From contig OZ271839.1 of NCBI GenBank assembly GCA_965601825.1, positions 62,001-126,000 on the forward strand: a DNA stretch of 64,000 nucleotides. Direction: 5' to 3'. The DNA comes from HXMU1420-13 sp965601825 (GTDB lineage: Bacteria > Bacteroidota > Rhodothermia > Balneolales > Balneolaceae). The notes below the pieces were generated by a model. That model made no database searches, was not told the origin of the DNA, and worked only from the letters and a program-made list of their open reading frames with translations. Below, piece after piece: positions 48,012-58,032 of this stretch. The number at the start of each line of letters is the position of its first letter. Position 1 is the stretch's first letter. Made by a program: the position numbers and the translations under genes.

Positions 48012-50423
48012 ATGTTTCAGAATTATATCAAAATAGCTTTTCGGAATCTTATCAAAAACAAAAGCCAAACTGCCATAAATATTGGCGGGCTTACACTTGG
48101 TACCGTTTGTGCCATTGTAATTTTTCTGGTTATTCAATTTGATCTTAGTTTTGATACCTGGCACGAAGACAGCGATCGGATTTATCGCGTAGTTCGAGAA
48201 GATTCTGAATTTGGTGAAATTAATCACGATACAGGTGGTCCATTCCCTTTTGCTGAAGCCGTTGAAAATGATATAGCCGGGTTGGAAGAAGTATCCATTG
48301 TGCATACAAATTATGCAAATACACCTATCGTTTCATTCATCGAAAATGGCTACACCCAAAGAAAGTTTAAAGAAGATTACGTGGCATTCGTTGAAGAAGA
48401 ATACTTCAACATTTTAACTTATGAGTGGTTAGCCGGGTCAAAAGAAACTGTTTTCAATAATCCAAATACAGCTGTTATCACAGAATCTTTTGCTCTAAAA
48501 TTATTTGGCACACCTGATGTACTAGGCAAAGAGCTGACCGTGAATATCGATCACTTTTTGGATTTAACAATCACCGGTATTGTACGAGATATGCCGGATA
48601 ACTCAGATTTCCCATTTAATGTGATTGGAAATGTGAACTCCCGAATAAGAGATGGTGGTGTTATTGGAAATGACAATTGGGGCGGTACATCAAGTTCAGT
48701 TCAAACTTTTGTAAAGCTTCAACCAGGTGTATCACCAGAAGAAATCAATCAACAATTCGACCCATTATTTGCCAAATACAGAAGTCAGGATAGAGCTGAT
48801 GTCACAGAGTTTTTTCTGCAACCACTTTCTGAAATTCATTTCGACAGTCGGTTCGGCAATTATAATGGTCGAGTGATTGAAAAAAGAACGCTAGCGGCTA
48901 TGGCTATTATCGGTTTTTTCCTATTAATGACCGCCTGCATCAATTTTATCAATTTGAATACAGCCGTAGCGGTTCGGCGTTCAAAGGAGGTTGGGTTGCG
49001 TAAAACTTTAGGTGGTACGCGAACCCAACTTACTTATCATTTTCTCGGAGAAACTGCTTTTGTAACACTTTTATCCATCTTTTTTGGTATCGGAATTTCA
49101 GAACTTGCCATACAAGCTCTTGAACCAATAATTGGGATAGCTCCAGATCTAAATCTAGTAGCAAATCCAGAAATCCTGATTTTTCTTACTGGACTATTTG
49201 TTTCCATAACGTTTGCAGCCGGATGGTACCCTGCCAGATATTTATCTGGATTTAGCCCAATAGATGCAATCAGAAATACTATTACAGCAAGTTATGGTCA
49301 GGGTTTAACACTAAGACGCAGCCTGATTGTTGTTCAATTTACTATTACTCAATTTTTGATCATTGGAACGCTTGTAATCGCCATGCAGATCAATTATTTC
49401 AATAACAAGGAACTCGGATTTGAAAAAGAAGCTGTAGTTCATGTAGATGTTCCAACAAGAGATAAAATCACACTTCAGACATTTAAATCTGAACTTCTTA
49501 GCAGCTCAGCCATTCAAAATGTTACTTACTCCAATACCGGTACCACACATGGTAATGTTTGGGGTGGTAATTATGTGCTGACTTATGATACAGTTCGCGT
49601 GGAAAATGAAGCTGATGTGAAATTTGTTGATGAAGATTTCATCGATACATATGGAATTCAACTTCTGGCAGGTACAAACTTACAGGCATCTGACACTGTA
49701 ACTTCCTATTTGGTAAATGAATCTCTTGCAAAACAAGCGGGATTTGGAGACAATTATGATGATATAATTGGTACTGAAATTAACTATTGGGGTTTTCAGG
49801 CTCCGGTAATTGGAGTTGTTAGTGATTTCAATACTTCATCTCTGCATATGGATGTCAGACCTGTAGTGATTGCAACAAGAACTAACTTTTTTATAAGTGC
49901 CATAAAGATAAACACTGAAATGACTGAAGAAGCTTTATCTGCTTTAGAAACAGCTTATGCTGCTGCATTCCCAAATGCAGTTTTTGAATACACTTTTCTA
50001 GATGATCATATCGCGCAAATGTATGAGGATGAACAACAAACAGCACAAATTATGAACATCTTCACTGCAATTGCGATCATTATTGGATGTTTAGGTTTAT
50101 TCGGCCTAGTGAGCTATATGGCAACCACAAGAACCAAGGAAATTGGGGTTAGAAAAGTTCTTGGCGCCAACATTGCTGATATCTTGAAAATTTTCGGTAG
50201 TGAATTAGGCTTACTTACAGGAATCTCTTTCTTAATTGCTGCACCGGCTTCCTATTATCTCATGCAACAATGGTTATCTGAGTTTGCATATAAGATCACG
50301 CTTGGTTTTGAAATTTTTGCAATGGCCTTTTTAGGTACAGTAATAATTGCAGTTCTCACAGTTGGTTATAAATCAATTAACGCAGCAATTGCAAATCCGG
50401 TAGAAAGTCTGAAGAGTGAATAA
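48012..50423 (+). CDS. FtsX/MacB-like ABC permease, second
   Basis: An 803-residue paralog with the same duplicated layout. It opens with MFQNYIKIAFRNLIKNK and a helix (about 22-43), carries SKEVGLRKTLGG near residue 324 and TKEIGVRKVLGA near 708, and ends NPVESLKSE. No sigma-54 promoter or paired activator sites precede it, so it is probably read through from the adaptor promoter. The next permease follows after 10 bp. Confidence 0.92.
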   Translation: MFQNYIKIAFRNLIKNKSQTAINIGGLTLGTVCAIVIFLVIQFDLSFDTWHEDSDRIYRVVREDSEFGEINHDTGGPFPFAEAVENDIAGLEEVSIVHTNYANTPIVSFIENGYTQRKFKEDYVAFVEEEYFNILTYEWLAGSKETVFNNPNTAVITESFALKLFGTPDVLGKELTVNIDHFLDLTITGIVRDMPDNSDFPFNVIGNVNSRIRDGGVIGNDNWGGTSSSVQTFVKLQPGVSPEEINQQFDPLFAKYRSQDRADVTEFFLQPLSEIHFDSRFGNYNGRVIEKRTLAAMAIIGFFLLMTACINFINLNTAVAVRRSKEVGLRKTLGGTRTQLTYHFLGETAFVTLLSIFFGIGISELAIQALEPIIGIAPDLNLVANPEILIFLTGLFVSITFAAGWYPARYLSGFSPIDAIRNTITASYGQGLTLRRSLIVVQFTITQFLIIGTLVIAMQINYFNNKELGFEKEAVVHVDVPTRDKITLQTFKSELLSSSAIQNVTYSNTGTTHGNVWGGNYVLTYDTVRVENEADVKFVDEDFIDTYGIQLLAGTNLQASDTVTSYLVNESLAKQAGFGDNYDDIIGTEINYWGFQAPVIGVVSDFNTSSLHMDVRPVVIATRTNFFISAIKINTEMTEEALSALETAYAAAFPNAVFEYTFLDDHIAQMYEDEQQTAQIMNIFTAIAIIIGCLGLFGLVSYMATTRTKEIGVRKVLGANIADILKIFGSELGLLTGISFLIAAPASYYLMQQWLSEFAYKITLGFEIFAMAFLGTVIIAVLTVGYKSINAAIANPVESLKSE

Positions 50424-50433
50424 TTGATCTGCT

Positions 50434-52842
50434 ATGCTTAAAAACTATTTGAAGATTGCTTATAGGAGTATAGTTAGAAATAGAATCTATTCATCTATCA
50501 ATATATTCGGTCTCTCTCTTGGATTGGCTTCATTTATTATAATAGCCCTTTTTGTTCAGTATGAGTTCAGCTATGATTCTTTTCACGACGAATCAGATAA
50601 TATTTATCGAATTGTTAAGAAAGATCTCAATCAGAATCTTTTAGGAATTAGTGAATCGGCAAGAACATCTGCTCCACTTGATGACGTTCTTAAAAATGAT
50701 TTTCCTGAAGTTGAGTATGCTACTCAACTAACGAAAGCCAGTTCTTTTATTAGTCATGAAAATGAAGTCTTTCAAGAAAATGGAATTTTTGTTTCTCATC
50801 ACTTTTTAGAAGTATTTGACTATAAGATTCAGCTCGGAGAAAGTAATTCACCTCTATCAGAACCAAATACCATTGTACTTACTTCTGATCTTGCCCAAAA
50901 GTACTTTGGTGATTTAAATCCTATTGGTGAAACAGTTTCAGTTGCACATTCTGGTAGTCATTTTGACGGGCAAAAATTGATGGAAGTAACAGCGGTTATT
51001 GAAAACGTACCCGCAAACAGCCATATCGATTTCGATTTCATTGTTTCTGAAAATTCTAGTAACGAACTAGTCCACTATTTAGATAACTGGGCAAGTAACA
51101 GTTATCTCACTTATGTAAAACTAAATCCAAACGCTGACATCCAGATATTTTCAGAGAACATTAAATATCTTCAAGATTCATTTTTGCAATCTGAAAATGA
51201 CGCTTCTTCTAATGGATACTTATCCCCTCAACCTCTCAAAGAAATCCATCTTAAATCTTCTCTTTTTGGTGAGTTTCAATCAAATGGAAATGCAAATTAT
51301 GTGCTAATCTTCTCATCTCTGGCATTCATTGTTTTAATCATCGCGTGTATAAACTATACAAACTTAGCTACTGCTAGATCTTTTATCAGAGCAAAAGAAG
51401 TAGGTGTAAGAAAAGCCATTGGTGCAGTTCGAAAACAGTTAATAGCCCAATTTTTGAGTGAGTCAGTGATTTTTTCTGCTACTTCTTTTTTTATTGCACT
51501 AGCTCTCGTACAACTGTTTCTTCCAGTATTTAATGAATTAGCAGGAAGAGAAATCTCACTAAATTTTCAGGAGAATTACCTATTCCTTGTCGGATTATTT
51601 GGAGTTAGTATTCTTGTTGGCATTCTATCCGGTTCTTTTCCTGCTTTTAAAATGTCAACTGTAAATACAATCAAAGTTCTAAAGGGAATTAAATCGGTTG
51701 AAGGTAGAAAGTCGAACTGGAGAAATGCACTGGTGATAAGTCAATTTGCTGCGGCATGCTTTCTGATTATTGCTACAATTACAGTTGTTCAACAGCTAAA
51801 CTTTATCCAAAACTCAAACACCGGCTTAGATCGAGATCAAGTAATTTCAATTCAAGTAAAGGATCGAAATTTATATGAACGATACCATACACTAAAAGCT
51901 GTTCTTGAAAATAGAAGTGATATTGTTTTAGTCTCAGCTTCACAAAATAAACCAATTGATATTAATTCCAGCTCACCATTAACTAGTTGGGAAGGTGCAC
52001 AAGAAGAGAGTAGGATATCCGTTTATCGCTCTGCTATTCAGCATGATTACATTGATATTTTTGATCTGGAAATTGTAGAAGGAAGAAACTTTTCTGAAGA
52101 CTTCTCTTCTGATATTAGTGAAGGCATGATCATCAATGAGACTTTGAAAAATCAATTAGGCTGGACAGAAGCGGTAGGTAAAGAATTCAATTTTAGAGGA
52201 AGGGAAGCAAGAATAACCGGTGTTGTTAAAGACTTTCATTACTCCAGTTTCCGTAATGAGATTGCACCACTCGCATTGTATTTAGAATCTGATTGGTGGT
52301 TTCCCTATCAACATATCTTTGTAAGAGTATCCACTGAAAATATTCAGGAAACGCTCTCTTTCCTTGAATCTACCTGGACAGATTTCTCACCGGACTATCC
52401 CTTCGAGTATCAATTTCTAGATGAGTCCTATAATGCTTTATATCAAGCTGAAATTAGATTGAGTACCATCATTAATTACTTCACTTTCCTGGCGATATTT
52501 CTGGCTTGCCTAGGCGTTTTTGGTCTTGCAGCATTTACTGCCTCTCAAAGAAAGAAGGAAATTGGAATCCGAAAAATTTTGGGGGCCGGGATTTCAAATA
52601 TTCTAACCCTCCTCGCAAAGGATTATATGAAGCCAGTGATAATTGGGTTTTTACTCGCATCACCAATCTCCTGGATTTTGATGAATATCTGGTTAAAAGA
52701 CTTTGTGTATCGAATCGAAATCGGTTTACTACCTTTTCTCGCAGCTGGATTAGGAATTTTACTATTAACTGTTTTAACAGTTGGTAGCCAATCTTTGAAA
52801 GTAGCATTATCTAATCCTGCTGATAGTATTAATTCTGATTAA
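50434..52842 (+). CDS. FtsX/MacB-like ABC permease, third
   Basis: An 802-residue paralog: an N-terminal helix, large periplasmic domain, AKEVGVRKAIGA near residue 320, KKEIGIRKILGA near 707, and ending NPADSINSD, the most divergent tail of the seven. The 10-bp gap to the gene before it indicates co-transcription. The paired activator sites of the next unit begin 6 bp after its stop codon. Confidence 0.92.
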   Translation: MLKNYLKIAYRSIVRNRIYSSINIFGLSLGLASFIIIALFVQYEFSYDSFHDESDNIYRIVKKDLNQNLLGISESARTSAPLDDVLKNDFPEVEYATQLTKASSFISHENEVFQENGIFVSHHFLEVFDYKIQLGESNSPLSEPNTIVLTSDLAQKYFGDLNPIGETVSVAHSGSHFDGQKLMEVTAVIENVPANSHIDFDFIVSENSSNELVHYLDNWASNSYLTYVKLNPNADIQIFSENIKYLQDSFLQSENDASSNGYLSPQPLKEIHLKSSLFGEFQSNGNANYVLIFSSLAFIVLIIACINYTNLATARSFIRAKEVGVRKAIGAVRKQLIAQFLSESVIFSATSFFIALALVQLFLPVFNELAGREISLNFQENYLFLVGLFGVSILVGILSGSFPAFKMSTVNTIKVLKGIKSVEGRKSNWRNALVISQFAAACFLIIATITVVQQLNFIQNSNTGLDRDQVISIQVKDRNLYERYHTLKAVLENRSDIVLVSASQNKPIDINSSSPLTSWEGAQEESRISVYRSAIQHDYIDIFDLEIVEGRNFSEDFSSDISEGMIINETLKNQLGWTEAVGKEFNFRGREARITGVVKDFHYSSFRNEIAPLALYLESDWWFPYQHIFVRVSTENIQETLSFLESTWTDFSPDYPFEYQFLDESYNALYQAEIRLSTIINYFTFLAIFLACLGVFGLAAFTASQRKKEIGIRKILGAGISNILTLLAKDYMKPVIIGFLLASPISWILMNIWLKDFVYRIEIGLLPFLAAGLGILLLTVLTVGSQSLKVALSNPADSINSD

Positions 52843-52848
52843 TTCGAC

Positions 52849-52885
52849 TGTTCGAAATCGAACATAATCTGAATCAAAGTGAACA
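52849..52885 (+). promoter_or_regulatory. Paired activator sites upstream of the fourth permease
   Basis: TGTTCGAAATCGAACA (a perfect palindrome apart from its centre) and TGAATCAAAGTGAACA, with a five-base spacer. Centre spacing 21 bp; 62.5 bp from the second centre to the -24 GG. Confidence 0.85.
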
Positions 52886-52938
52886 CTAATCCCACAAAAA
52901 TATGGGTTAATAAGCCTTTTTAAGGCAATTATTGATTT

Positions 52939-52953
52939 TGGTATGGTTATTGA
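52939..52953 (+). promoter_or_regulatory. Sigma-54 promoter of the fourth permease gene
   Basis: TGGTATG, four bases, TTGA. It keeps the invariant GG of the -24 element and correct spacing. Predicted start about 21 bp before the ATG. Confidence 0.8.
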
Positions 52954-52985
52954 AAACTTAAAGATATAATTGACAGTTGTAGAAT

Positions 52986-55388
52986 ATGTTTAAGAATTAC
53001 TTCAAAATCGGGTTCCGAAATCTACTTAAAAACAAAACGTTCGCGTTTATTAATATTTCTGGTTTAGTAATTGGGATAACTACCTGCCTTCTTATAGGGT
53101 TGTATATACACTTTGAATTCAGCTATGATGACCATTTTGAAGATGCCGACAATTTGTACAGAATAGCTTGGTGGTCGGATAATCCACAAACTCGAACCCC
53201 TCATCCAATGGCTCTGGCAATGGTGAGGGATTTCCCCGAAGTAATCGATGCTACTTCACTTTCACCTATTTGGGGACCCGGATTGACAATTCCGACATTC
53301 TCAGTAGAGTATGAAGACAAAAGATTCGATGAAACCGGTTTCTTTTCCGCTGATTCAACCTTTTTTGAAATCTTTTCTTTTGATCTTGAATTAGGTGATA
53401 AGACCATTGCATTAACGCAACCGGGTGGAGTTGTCATTACCAGAAAAATGGCTGATAAATACTTTATAAGTGAAAATCCTCTTGGTAAAACAATACGGCT
53501 GAATGATCGATTTGATCTTGAGGTAACTGGTGTAATTCAAAATGTTCCTAAAAACACACATTTCGAGTTTGATTTTCTAATCTCTTACGTAACTCTAAAG
53601 CAAGGTGAAACCGGAGAATATTATACATGGGCGGATTTTGGTCATTTCAATTATCTAAAACTTCGTGATGGTACTGATATTGATGAACTCGAGGCTAAAC
53701 TACCGGCTTGGTCTCGGCAATTTATTGAATGGTCAGACGAAGATATGTCTGCATTTAATAGAGGCAGTATTGGGTTTTATCTTCAAAATGTACCTGATAT
53801 ACATTTACACTCAAATATCAGATGGGAACTGAAAGCTAATAACAGTATTACGTACATATATCTATTTTTAGGTGCAGCTATTTTTATCATGATTATTGCG
53901 TGCATCAATTTCATAAATCTTTCGACTGCAAGATCATTGACCCGGGCAAAAGAAGTTGGTTTAAGAAAAACTATTGGTGCTTTAAAATCCCAACTCACAT
54001 TTCAGTTCCTCGTTGAATCCATAATTCTTTGCTTTTTAGCAGTAGTAATAAGTCTGTTCATTTTAGAGTTAGTATTCCCTGCTTTTAATTCATTCGCTGG
54101 AATTGAGCAAAACCTTCCATTACATAGTCCTGTATTTATTACTTCAACTATACTACTCACTTTATTATTGGGTGGATTAGCAGGAATATATCCGGCTTTC
54201 ATTTTATCAAAATTTCAACCTACAAAAGTCCTAAAAGGAACTTTCTCGAGATCTACAGACGGTCTTTGGGTTCGTAAAGGTTTAGTTATTCTGCAGTTCT
54301 CAGTTTCTACAATACTCATTGCGGGCACTCTAATCATTTTTCAACAGTTAGATTTTATCAAAAACAAAGATCTTGGTTTCGAAAGAGAACAGATCGCTGT
54401 AATACCTATTCGAAGTGCAGAAACTCGAGAGCGATTTGATGCATTAAAAGATGAGTTACTGAAAATCCCATCTGTAAATATGGTTTCGGCTTCATCCAAT
54501 ATTCCAGGTGGCACATTTAACCAACAAGATGTACAACGAAATAGTAATGCACCTAGAATTGTAATGTCGGAATTGCAAGCAGATTATGATTTCTTTTCAA
54601 CATTGGGAATTGAAATAGCTGAAGGAAGAAGTTTTTCAAGAGATTATTCAGAAGACAATGGCGAAACTTTTATAATTAATGAATCAGCTGCTGCCCAATT
54701 AGAATTGGATGCTCCTATTGGTGAAGAAATACTATTTATTGATGATGAAAATACAATAACCGGAAATGTAGTTGGAGTGATATCTGATTTCCATTTTCAG
54801 AGTCTCCATGAAGTCATACAACCTTTAATAATTCAAGTACGTCCAGATCAGTATAATTATCTTTATATAAATTTCAATTCAAAGAACACGAATCAACTAC
54901 TGGCTGAAATTGAAAACATCTGGTACAGTTTTGATCCTTTATTTGAATTTGATTATTCATTCCTCAGCTCTGAGTTCGAAGCCAATTATAATCGAGAAGA
55001 AAAAGCAGGTGACCTACTTTTATTATTTTCACTGCTTTCAATTTTAATTGCCACAATGGGTCTTTTTGGCCTTACAAGCTTTTCTGTTCAAAGCAGGATT
55101 AAAGAAATCGGTATTCGAAAAATTTTGGGTGCAAATACAAGGGGAATTATCTCCTTATTCACGAAAGATCTCCTGAAACTATTGTCACTGTCCTTTTTAA
55201 TTTCTATCCCGATTACTGTATTCATTATGCAATTATGGCTACAGGACTTTGCATATAAAACCCCAATTACTCCTTTAGTTTTCTTAGCTACCATACTTTT
55301 AGTTACAATAACAGCTCAATGCTCTGTTACAGGAATAACTATTAAAGCTGCTCTGGAAAATCCTGTAAATAGCCTTAAATCGGATTAA
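52986..55388 (+). CDS. FtsX/MacB-like ABC permease, fourth
   Basis: An 800-residue paralog with AKEVGLRKTIGA near residue 321 and IKEIGIRKILGA near 705, ending NPVNSLKSD. It has its own sigma-54 promoter and paired activator sites, and the next unit again begins with such a module, so this gene may be a single-gene transcription unit controlled independently of the adaptor and ATPase. No ATPase is encoded with it. Confidence 0.92.
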   Translation: MFKNYFKIGFRNLLKNKTFAFINISGLVIGITTCLLIGLYIHFEFSYDDHFEDADNLYRIAWWSDNPQTRTPHPMALAMVRDFPEVIDATSLSPIWGPGLTIPTFSVEYEDKRFDETGFFSADSTFFEIFSFDLELGDKTIALTQPGGVVITRKMADKYFISENPLGKTIRLNDRFDLEVTGVIQNVPKNTHFEFDFLISYVTLKQGETGEYYTWADFGHFNYLKLRDGTDIDELEAKLPAWSRQFIEWSDEDMSAFNRGSIGFYLQNVPDIHLHSNIRWELKANNSITYIYLFLGAAIFIMIIACINFINLSTARSLTRAKEVGLRKTIGALKSQLTFQFLVESIILCFLAVVISLFILELVFPAFNSFAGIEQNLPLHSPVFITSTILLTLLLGGLAGIYPAFILSKFQPTKVLKGTFSRSTDGLWVRKGLVILQFSVSTILIAGTLIIFQQLDFIKNKDLGFEREQIAVIPIRSAETRERFDALKDELLKIPSVNMVSASSNIPGGTFNQQDVQRNSNAPRIVMSELQADYDFFSTLGIEIAEGRSFSRDYSEDNGETFIINESAAAQLELDAPIGEEILFIDDENTITGNVVGVISDFHFQSLHEVIQPLIIQVRPDQYNYLYINFNSKNTNQLLAEIENIWYSFDPLFEFDYSFLSSEFEANYNREEKAGDLLLLFSLLSILIATMGLFGLTSFSVQSRIKEIGIRKILGANTRGIISLFTKDLLKLLSLSFLISIPITVFIMQLWLQDFAYKTPITPLVFLATILLVTITAQCSVTGITIKAALENPVNSLKSD

Positions 55389-55394
55389 TTCGAC

Positions 55395-55431
55395 TGTTCG
55401 AAATCGAACACAGTTTGTATCAAATCGGACA
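55395..55431 (+). promoter_or_regulatory. Paired activator sites upstream of the fifth permease
   Basis: TGTTCGAAATCGAACA, identical to the site before the fourth permease, and TGTATCAAATCGGACA, five bases apart. They start 6 bp after the preceding stop. Spacing to the promoter is the same as in the other three copies. Confidence 0.85.
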
Positions 55432-55484
55432 TTATTTAACATGAATTATCTGAATTAAGGCAAATAAGTAAGGTTTAAGGTTTT

Positions 55485-55499
55485 TGGTACAGTTATTGA
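55485..55499 (+). promoter_or_regulatory. Sigma-54 promoter of the fifth permease gene
   Basis: TGGTACA, four bases, TTGA. Predicted start about 25 bp before the ATG. Confidence 0.8.
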
Positions 55500-55535
55500 A
55501 AACCGTTGTTAAACAACTAATTCGGCTGAGTACAA

Positions 55536-57965
55536 ATGTTTAAGAATTACCTAAAAATCGCATTTCGAAATCTGGCAAAAAACCCAAGCTATTCTTTCAT
55601 CAATATCTTTGGACTAGCACTAGGTATTACAGCTTTTGTTCTAATTCTGATGTTCATTAGATATGAGTTGAGTTATGATGATTATCATGAGGATGCTGAT
55701 CGTATTTATCGAGTATCACGTGAATGGAAAAACCAGGATGGTGAAACTAGTCTACATTTGGGTCAGATTGCACCGCCATTCAAATATAGGTTTGAAGAAG
55801 AATTTGGGGAAAAAGTAGATGAAGTAGTACGAGTATTCAATGTAAGTCCGACTATAAAAGTAGATGACAATAGTTTTGTAGAGGAAAGATTTTACTTTTC
55901 TGATCCAAATATCTTTAATGTGTTTTCTTGGGAGATTATTGCAGGAAATCCTGAAGCAGGCTTAACCAACCCTGATGGCTTAGTTATTAATGAGTCTACA
56001 GCAATGAAATATTTTGGAAGAGTAGATGTAATTGGCGAAGCAATGGATTTCTCTCTTTTTGGTTCTGAAGCTGTACTTCAGGTTTCAGCAGTGGTGCAAG
56101 ACATACCAGAAAATTCTCATTTTCAGTTTGATTTGATAGGATCAATGTTCCCGGTGATTGATTTTCTTGGAGGTCCGGATGAATTTGATCAAGCATATGG
56201 TAGAAATATGTTTGCCACATATATGCTTTTAGCCGAAAATACTGATCCTGATGATATACAAGCCGGAATGCCTGCAATTATTGATAAAGTATTTCCTCAA
56301 GAACAATTCAATATGGACTTCCCAGCATCAGAAGTTATGAAGCTTCATATGATGCCTGTAACTGATATCCATCTCCATTCAAATCTTGATTCAGAGCTCG
56401 AGCCTAATGGTAACATCGAATATATCTACATTTTCACAGCCGTTGCTCTATTCATCTTATTCATAGCCTGTATCAATTTTATGAACCTTTCTACAGCTCG
56501 TTCTGCCAAGCGTGCTAATGAAGTCGGCGTTCGAAAAGTAATGGGTGCATATCGAAGTTCATTAATTCGACAGTTTATTGGTGAGTCTTTCCTAATCGCA
56601 TTAATCGCTCTTATTATCTCAATTCTCTTTGTTGAGCTACTTTTACCATATTTCAATGACTTCATTGACAAAAGTCTAGTCTTTGAATTCCTAAGTTTAG
56701 ATTGGCTATTCACGTTAGTTGGAATCATTTTAGTAATTGGAATCATTGCAGGTAGCTATCCAGCATTAGTGCTTTCAAGTTTCCAACCGGCTACAGTTTT
56801 AAAAGGATCATTTAAAGCAAAGAATTCACATCAGGTTTTTCGCTCGACACTAGTAGTTGTTCAGTTTACAATTTCAATAGGTCTAATAGTTAGTATGGGT
56901 GTTGTTTACAACCAACTCAACTTTATCCAGAATAAAGACCTTGGTTTAGATAAAGAAAATGTAGCTATCGTCTCATCAAGTCCGGCCATTGCAATGAATT
57001 ATGTTGATATCAAGGAAAGACTTATTGCTCAACCTGGAATCTTAGATGTATCCATGCAAAGTCGAGTTCCGTCCGGTCGTTTACTTGATTCTCAAGGAGG
57101 TTCTTATGAATTAAATGATGAACTCATTGACCTGGATTTCCGGGTTGCCGATGTCCATGTAAGTCATAATTATCTTGAGCTGTTCGGTGTGGAAATGGTA
57201 TCAGGTAGAAATTTTGATATTGAATTAGCTAGTGATTCAAGCCAGGCATTCATATTGAATGAGTCGGCAATAACAAGAATGGGATTTGCAAATCCTGATC
57301 AAGCTATAGGATCCGTTTTCAACTATGGTGGCAGACAGGGATTTATTATAGGTGTAGTTGAGGACTTTCATTTTGAATCCCTTCATCAAAGTATTGCTCC
57401 TATTGTATTCATGATTTCACAAGATCGAAATTATAATGTAGCAGTTCGTTTTGCTCCAACAAACAAAGACGAAGCACTGGCGTTTGTTGAAGAACAATGG
57501 AGCATATTTATGCCTGATACCCCTTTCGATTACAATTTAATTTCAGACTTTTATGATCAGCTTTATACTGCTGAACAACAACTCGCAAAAATCTTCAGCT
57601 ACTTTGCCTTACTTGCAATAATTATTGCAATACTAGGTCTTTTCGGACTTTCATCATTCACTATTCAGCAAAGAATCAAGGAAATTGGAATTCGAAAAGT
57701 ACTCGGTGCTTCAGTGAGTCAGCTTGTAACTTTGATGTCAACGAGTTTTGCCAAACTAATCTTATTTGCATTCTTACTCGCAACTCCGATCGTTTGGTAT
57801 GGAATGGATAAATGGCTGGATTCATTTGCCTACCAGGCTGGTATCAATCCTTTGATTTTCGTTGCCGGTGGAGTAATCGCTATGGTAATTGCTCTTCTAA
57901 CCATCAGCTTTCAGGCGATCAAAGCTGCTCTGGCTAATCCTGTACATAGCTTAAAATCAGAATAA
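55536..57965 (+). CDS. FtsX/MacB-like ABC permease, fifth
   Basis: An 809-residue paralog: MFKNYLKIAFRNLAKN at the start, ANEVGVRKVMGA near residue 326, IKEIGIRKVLGA near 713, and ending NPVHSLKSE. It is preceded by a complete sigma-54 module. The sixth permease follows after 67 bp without such a module, so the two probably share this promoter. Confidence 0.92.
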   Translation: MFKNYLKIAFRNLAKNPSYSFINIFGLALGITAFVLILMFIRYELSYDDYHEDADRIYRVSREWKNQDGETSLHLGQIAPPFKYRFEEEFGEKVDEVVRVFNVSPTIKVDDNSFVEERFYFSDPNIFNVFSWEIIAGNPEAGLTNPDGLVINESTAMKYFGRVDVIGEAMDFSLFGSEAVLQVSAVVQDIPENSHFQFDLIGSMFPVIDFLGGPDEFDQAYGRNMFATYMLLAENTDPDDIQAGMPAIIDKVFPQEQFNMDFPASEVMKLHMMPVTDIHLHSNLDSELEPNGNIEYIYIFTAVALFILFIACINFMNLSTARSAKRANEVGVRKVMGAYRSSLIRQFIGESFLIALIALIISILFVELLLPYFNDFIDKSLVFEFLSLDWLFTLVGIILVIGIIAGSYPALVLSSFQPATVLKGSFKAKNSHQVFRSTLVVVQFTISIGLIVSMGVVYNQLNFIQNKDLGLDKENVAIVSSSPAIAMNYVDIKERLIAQPGILDVSMQSRVPSGRLLDSQGGSYELNDELIDLDFRVADVHVSHNYLELFGVEMVSGRNFDIELASDSSQAFILNESAITRMGFANPDQAIGSVFNYGGRQGFIIGVVEDFHFESLHQSIAPIVFMISQDRNYNVAVRFAPTNKDEALAFVEEQWSIFMPDTPFDYNLISDFYDQLYTAEQQLAKIFSYFALLAIIIAILGLFGLSSFTIQQRIKEIGIRKVLGASVSQLVTLMSTSFAKLILFAFLLATPIVWYGMDKWLDSFAYQAGINPLIFVAGGVIAMVIALLTISFQAIKAALANPVHSLKSE

Positions 57966-58004
57966 TCAATTTTTTCTGTAACCTATTGAAATTTTTGACG
58001 TGCT

Positions 58005-58032
58005 AATCTCCAGTATATAACTACTGGAGATT
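58005..58032 (+). promoter_or_regulatory. Perfect hairpin abutting the start codon of the sixth permease
   Basis: AATCTCCAGTA and TACTGGAGATT form an 11-bp perfect stem with a six-base loop. The downstream arm ends on the base before the ATG and contains GGAG. In mRNA it would bury the ribosome-binding region, so translational control is possible. There is no T run, so a terminator is unlikely. Confidence 0.55.

Noticed and set aside
52886..52938. Hairpins CCCA/TGGG and GCCTT/AAGGC between the activator sites and promoter of the fourth permease as a terminator
   Set aside because: Stems are only four to five base pairs and no T run follows; unlike the clear terminator in the seventh unit, this is not convincing.
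57966..58032. A fifth sigma-54 module before the sixth permease
   Set aside because: There is no GG-N10-G[C/A] element and neither 16-bp activator site; only the hairpin is found.
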